Shown here: positions 60,646 to 64,000 of the stretch, one piece after another
Layout: the number at the start of each line of letters is the position of its first letter
Numbering within the stretch: the first letter of the stretch is position 1
Assembly (NCBI RefSeq): GCF_017526105.1
Contig: NZ_CP071839.1
Coordinates: 4,642,001-4,706,000 of the forward strand
DNA from: Streptomyces cyanogenus
GTDB lineage: Bacteria; Actinomycetota; Actinomycetes; Streptomycetales; Streptomycetaceae
Length of the DNA stretch: 64,000 bases
Reading direction: 5' to 3'
The notes under the pieces: model-generated
Told to the model about the DNA's origin: nothing
The model's database searches: none
The model's input: only the letters and a program-made list of their open reading frames with translations
Translations under genes and position numbers: made by a program

Positions 60646-60851
60646 ACCTGCGTACTTCGTATTCAGCCACCGCCAGTTCGTGTCTGGCGGGTCTCGCTCG
60701 ACCGTGTCTACGAGAAGAACCGTACCCATGTCAGGAACGAAAATCTACTCGTACCACAGTAGATTTCCCCCTTCTCGGGAAGGAAGAAGCCTGCCACGAT
60801 CGCGGCTCACCGGTTGGCGGAAGCCGCCTCCTGCCGAGCGCGCAACTGCTC

Positions 60852-61016
60852 ATGCCGAACCCTGATGAGCTGCTCGCCGTCATCTCCGCCGCGGTGGAGT
60901 CCGAGCGCGCGCGGTCCGCGAGGGACCGGCCCGATCGCGGCGAGGCGCCCACGCATCTGCACTTTCATCTCGCTCGGATCCTGCAGGGCAGCCTCGGTAT
61001 TCCGGAGAACGGGCGC
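60852..61016 (+). pseudogene. Truncated GvpU-like copy
   Basis: ATG 60852 opens with MPNPDELLAVISAAVESER, then jumps to EAPTHLHFHLARILQGSLGIPENG, which corresponds to the GvpU-like protein at 40749 but lacks about 50 central residues, after which the frame runs into unrelated sequence. It is a decayed copy. Confidence 0.7.
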
Positions 61017-61056
61017 CGTTGCCCGGCCGGCGCTTTCCGAGCGGACGGCGACACAG

Positions 61057-61098
61057 CGGTGGGGGCCCTGCCGACGTGCGTCGGCAGGGCCCCCACCG
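61057..61098. terminator. Bidirectional terminator hairpin
   Basis: A perfect 18-bp stem (61057-61074 with 61081-61098) with a 6-base loop, between the truncated GvpU copy (+) and the SCO5918-like gene (-). Confidence 0.85.
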
Positions 61099-61127
61099 GG
61101 ATTCTGAGGGCGGTCTCGCGCCCGTCC

Positions 61128-61448
61128 TCACACGGCCACGGGGCCGGTGCCGCCGAGCAGTGCGGAAGCGGTTCGGAGGAGAGTGGGTCCACCCTCGCCG
61201 ACGGGCGCGCCCTCGGGTCGGTCGTGGCAGGTGAAGCCGAGACGCGTCATGGCCCGCACGACCTCGCCGGCGGTGAAGTCACGGGGGTCCTGTCGCGTGC
61301 TGACCTGGCCCACCTGTTTGACGGAGTAGCGGCGGCGGCCGATGGTCACGGACGCCCCCGTGACGAGCTCGGGCCTGACGCCCTTCATCGAGGCCAGAAC
61401 CCCGGTCCTGGTCAGGTCGAACGGGTACCGGGCGATGACACAGCGCAT
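61128..61448 (-). CDS. SCO5918-like small protein (copy 2)
   Basis: ATG 61448 (106 residues). Shares with copy 1 the opening MRCVIAR-PFDL, GASVTIGRRRYSVKQVGQVSTRQ, and ALTRLGFTCHD-like block (here AMTRLGFTCHD), but has a longer C-terminal tail. Function unknown. Confidence 0.75.
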   Translation of the reverse strand: MRCVIARYPFDLTRTGVLASMKGVRPELVTGASVTIGRRRYSVKQVGQVSTRQDPRDFTAGEVVRAMTRLGFTCHDRPEGAPVGEGGPTLLRTASALLGGTGPVAV

Positions 61449-61509
61449 GATGCCTCACAGGGGAGAAGTCGCAGGGGGAAGGAGAACGGGCCGCCCGGGG
61501 CGAGACCGA

Positions 61510-61857
61510 TCAGCACGAGAGGGCGAGTACGCCCGGAACCCGGCCGCACTCACCGACGCCGCCCGAGCGGCCGCCGGGTGAGGGCAGTGGTACGTCGAGG
61601 ACGTCCCGCAGACGGATCCGGTCCGTGTACGCGGAACTATCGCGGAGAACGGCGAGCCGGAGCCGGGTGACCAAGCCCGTGCTCTCGTCGTCCCCGTCGC
61701 ACACGGTCAGGTACTCGACCCGGGCACTCGCCATGACGGACAAAGCCACCTCGACGGTCATGTCGTCACATACCCGAGGCCCGTGCCCTTCGCGGTCGTC
61801 GACCACGGGAACGGGGGTGGGGTCCGGCCTGCGGTACTGCGTCCGCGCTGGGGTCAA
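61510..61857 (-). CDS. CBS-like protein, shortened copy 2
   Basis: TTG 61857 (115 residues), preceded by AAGGAG and aligned with copy 1. The first CBS unit is present (VCDDMTVEVALSVMASARVEYLTVCDGDDESTGLVTRLRL) but the second is largely deleted, ending in GRVPGVLALSC where copy 1 has GYALGVLAL. It may be non-functional or have changed its role. Confidence 0.7.
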   Translation of the reverse strand: MTPARTQYRRPDPTPVPVVDDREGHGPRVCDDMTVEVALSVMASARVEYLTVCDGDDESTGLVTRLRLAVLRDSSAYTDRIRLRDVLDVPLPSPGGRSGGVGECGRVPGVLALSC

Positions 61858-61961
61858 GGCTGTCTCCTTCGGTAGGGGATGGTCGGCTTGGCGGCGCTTG
61901 CGGCCCCGGGAGAGCACGGCGGCTTCCGGGAGGCCGAGGAGGCTCCGGGGACTGCGCCGGC

Positions 61962-63452
61962 CTAAGCAGCCGAGTCGTTCCCGGGCCGCCGCTGTGCCCT
62001 GCGGCGCGCCCCCGCGTCGGCGGGTCGGCCCTGGCCGGTGCGGCCCCGGCGGTCCCTGGACGGCGAAGGCGCGCGGCGGGTGCGTTCCACGACGGGCGCG
62101 GTGATGACCACAGGGACCCCGGAGGGCGCCTGGGCGCCTGTGATGCGGCTCAGCTCCGCCTCGCCCGAGCGGACCGGGGTGACGCGCGGGGTGATGCCGG
62201 CCGAGGCCATCAGCCGGGTCATTCCGCGGCGTTGGCCGGGGGTCACCAGGGTGACGACGCTGCCGGACTCCCCGGCGCGGGCCGTACGGCCGCCACGGTG
62301 CAGGTAGTCCTTGTGGTCGCTGGGCGGATCCACGTTGACGACCAGGTCGAGGCTGTCGATGTGGATACCGCGGGCCGCGACGTTGGTGGCCACCAGGACG
62401 GTGACGTGACCGTCCTTGAACTGCGCCAGGGTCCGGGTGCGCTGCGGCTGGGACCGGCCACCGTGCAGGGCCGCGGCGCGGACACCACTGTCCAGCAGGT
62501 GCCTGGTCAGCCGGTCCACGGCGTGCTTGGTGTCCAGGAACATGATGACCCGGCCGTCCCGGGCCGCGATCTCGGTGGTCGTGCGGTGCTTGTCCGCGTC
62601 GTGCACGTGGAGTACGTGGTGCTCCATCGTGCTGACGGCACCGGCCGACGGGTCGACGGAGTGGACCACCGGGTCGGTCAGGTAGCGGCGGACCAGCAGG
62701 TCGACGTTGCGGTCCAGGGTGGCCGAGAACAGCATCCGCTGACCCCCGGGACGCACCTGGTCGAGCAGGGCGGTGACCTGGGGCATGAAGCCCATGTCGG
62801 TCATCTGGTCGGCCTCGTCGAGCACCGTGATGCCGACGTCGTCGAGCCGGCAGTCGCGCCGGTCGATGAGGTCCTTGAGCCGACCGGGCGTGGCGACGAC
62901 CACCTCGGCGCCGGCACGCAGCGCACCGGCCTGCCTGCCGATGGACATTCCGCCGACGACGGTGGCGAGCCGCAGGCTCACCGAGCGGGCATAGGGACCG
63001 AGCGCGTCGGTGACCTGCTGGGCCAGCTCACGGGTGGGGACGAGGATCAGAGCCAGTGGCCGGCGCGGCTCGGCGCGCCGGCCCGCCGTACGGGCGAGGA
63101 CCGCAAGGCCGAAGGCGAGAGTCTTGCCCGACCCGGTGCGACCGCGGCCGAGCACGTCACGGCCGGCCAGGGAGTTCGGCAGGGTGGCCGCCTGGATCGG
63201 GAACGGTACGGTCACGCCTTCGTGGCCGAGCGTGGTCAGCAACGGCGCCGGCATGGCGAGATCGGCGAACGCCTCGACAGCGGGCAACGCGGGCGTGACC
63301 GTCTTCGGCGGCGCGAACTCGCTCCCCGCGGGCTGTCGGTTTCCGTAACCGGCGGAACGGCGCGGAACGCCGGAGCGGTTCGCGGCGGCGCTTCCTCCGA
63401 AACGGTCGTATGTGCGATTGGTGCGTGCGCCTGTGGAGCGGGTGCGGTTCAT
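61962..63452 (-). CDS. DEAD-box RNA helicase (copy 2)
   Basis: ATG 63452 (496 residues). Complete helicase core: Walker A RTGSGKT (105-111), PTRELA, VLDEADQM, FSATLDR, HRGGRTARAGE. The N-terminal basic region is shorter than in copy 1 and the C-terminal tail differs. Same position in the cassette as copy 1, 180 bases beyond the cold-shock gene. Confidence 0.95.
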   Translation of the reverse strand: MNRTRSTGARTNRTYDRFGGSAAANRSGVPRRSAGYGNRQPAGSEFAPPKTVTPALPAVEAFADLAMPAPLLTTLGHEGVTVPFPIQAATLPNSLAGRDVLGRGRTGSGKTLAFGLAVLARTAGRRAEPRRPLALILVPTRELAQQVTDALGPYARSVSLRLATVVGGMSIGRQAGALRAGAEVVVATPGRLKDLIDRRDCRLDDVGITVLDEADQMTDMGFMPQVTALLDQVRPGGQRMLFSATLDRNVDLLVRRYLTDPVVHSVDPSAGAVSTMEHHVLHVHDADKHRTTTEIAARDGRVIMFLDTKHAVDRLTRHLLDSGVRAAALHGGRSQPQRTRTLAQFKDGHVTVLVATNVAARGIHIDSLDLVVNVDPPSDHKDYLHRGGRTARAGESGSVVTLVTPGQRRGMTRLMASAGITPRVTPVRSGEAELSRITGAQAPSGVPVVITAPVVERTRRAPSPSRDRRGRTGQGRPADAGARRRAQRRPGNDSAA

Positions 63453-63570
63453 GCGGAACCTTCCTCGATGCGGGCACGTATCAAGGAATTTCCGCAGCAG
63501 AATGAGCGGCGCAGAGAATCGCGAGAACGGGCCGAAAACGACAGGGTCGAATCACCCTGGAAATGAAGCG

Positions 63571-63606
63571 AGCTGGGGCTCGCACTCCAAGGTGCGGGCC
63601 CCAGCT
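63571..63606 (-). terminator. Terminator hairpin downstream of the cold-shock gene (copy 2)
   Basis: A 15-bp stem with one G-U pair (63571-63585 with 63592-63606) and a 6-base loop, 27 bases beyond the cold-shock stop on the minus strand. Confidence 0.75.
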
Positions 63607-63632
63607 GCGAAGTGCGCGGCGGTGCCGGTGCG

Positions 63633-63836
63633 TCAGGCGGGAACGATGTTCTCGGCCGTCGGGCCCTTCTGGCCCTGGGCGATGTCGAACGACACCTTCT
63701 GGCCTTCCTGCAGCTCGCGGAAGCCCTGGGCGGCGATGTTCGAGTAGTGGGCGAAGACGTCGGGGCCGCCGCCGTCCTGCTCGATGAAGCCGAAGCCCTT
63801 TTCGGCGTTGAACCACTTCACGGTGCCAGTAGTCAT
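63633..63836 (-). CDS. Cold-shock protein (copy 2)
   Basis: 67 residues, CspA family, with the RNP motifs KGFGFIEQ and DVFAHYSNI. Near-identical to copy 1. First gene of cassette copy 2, with the shared upstream element at 63921-63942. Confidence 0.97.
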   Translation of the reverse strand: MTTGTVKWFNAEKGFGFIEQDGGGPDVFAHYSNIAAQGFRELQEGQKVSFDIAQGQKGPTAENIVPA

Positions 63837-63920
63837 GTTGTTTCTCCTTCGGAGGCGGTGTCAGGAATACGCCCTGTGCGCATTCCGTGTCGCCGTGATG
63901 ATCAGCCGTCGGAAAAACCT

Positions 63921-63942
63921 TCTGGCAACCACACCTGCAACT
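63921..63942 (-). promoter_or_regulatory. 22-base element shared upstream of both cold-shock genes (copy 2)
   Basis: Minus strand, ~85 bases upstream of the cold-shock start; differs at two positions from 35607-35628. Conserved although flanking sequence diverges, so it is probably the csp promoter or a binding site. Confidence 0.5.
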
Positions 63943-64000
63943 GAGATCGACAGTAGCACGGTGCGATCGGCCTTGCGTGGTGGATAATTCCGCTCCGCCG

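Overview
The window is a stretch of very GC-rich chromosome from an actinomycete, almost certainly a Streptomyces. The signs are the codon bias, frequent GTG/TTG starts, the XRE-DUF5753/DUF397 regulator pair, several secreted proteins with Ala-rich signal peptides, ECF sigma factors, DUF4142, DUF4328, SUKH-4 and SCO5918-type proteins, and very rare TTA codons (bldA-type control). No rRNA, tRNA or CRISPR array was found. The gene content is accessory in character: surface proteins, regulators, transporters, stress genes, remnants and one large conflict-type module.

Layout. 0-7 kb: tail of a PP2C/SpoIIE-like phosphatase, a repeat-bearing hypothetical protein, a secreted beta-propeller/Ig protein, the XRE/DUF397 pair, and an HTH-TPR regulator with a TTA codon. 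7-16.8 kb: lipoprotein; a threonyl-tRNA synthetase paralogue without editing domains, preceded by a Thr-codon leader peptide and hairpin that look like a transcription attenuator; nucleoside hydrolase; NiCoT Ni/Co permease behind a cobalamin riboswitch; GH13 alpha-glucosidase; DUF4142 protein; DUF6445-like oxygenase; DUF4328 membrane protein; SDR. 16.8-20.4 kb: aquaglyceroporin behind a perfect inverted repeat, a four-repeat Cys-containing secreted protein, and an FG-GAP protein.

20.5-26.7 kb is the most striking part. A ~1,720-residue protein joins an N-terminal caspase-like protease to a GHKL/Hsp90-type ATPase and a long C-terminal tail. It is followed with almost no gap by a zinc-ribbon protein and then by a coiled-coil/three-TM membrane protein. 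This looks like a three-gene, NTP-dependent biological-conflict (defence or suicide) operon. 26.8-31.6 kb: a secreted protein, then a tight DedA / ArsR-like / small membrane protein / MMPL cluster in which both DedA and MMPL carry a single TTA codon.

31.6-64 kb carries two diverged copies of a cold-shock cassette (SCO5918-like, CBS, DEAD-box helicase, cold-shock protein, with a small MerR-type protein nearby) at 32.6-36.1 and 59.9-63.9 kb, both on the minus strand. Between them lie a MerR-controlled membrane protein, two ECF sigma factors each beside a membrane protein, a GvpU-like protein (a truncated copy lies beside the second cassette), an orphan SUKH-4 immunity protein beside a subtilisin-inhibitor remnant, PRC-barrel proteins, a class A penicillin-binding protein, a 1,040-residue secreted FG-GAP protein, hypothetical membrane proteins, and two zinc alcohol/formaldehyde dehydrogenases flanking an SRPBCC protein. 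A decayed excisionase/integrase just upstream of the second cassette suggests past element integration and rearrangement. All calls come from reading the sequence; no database search was run.
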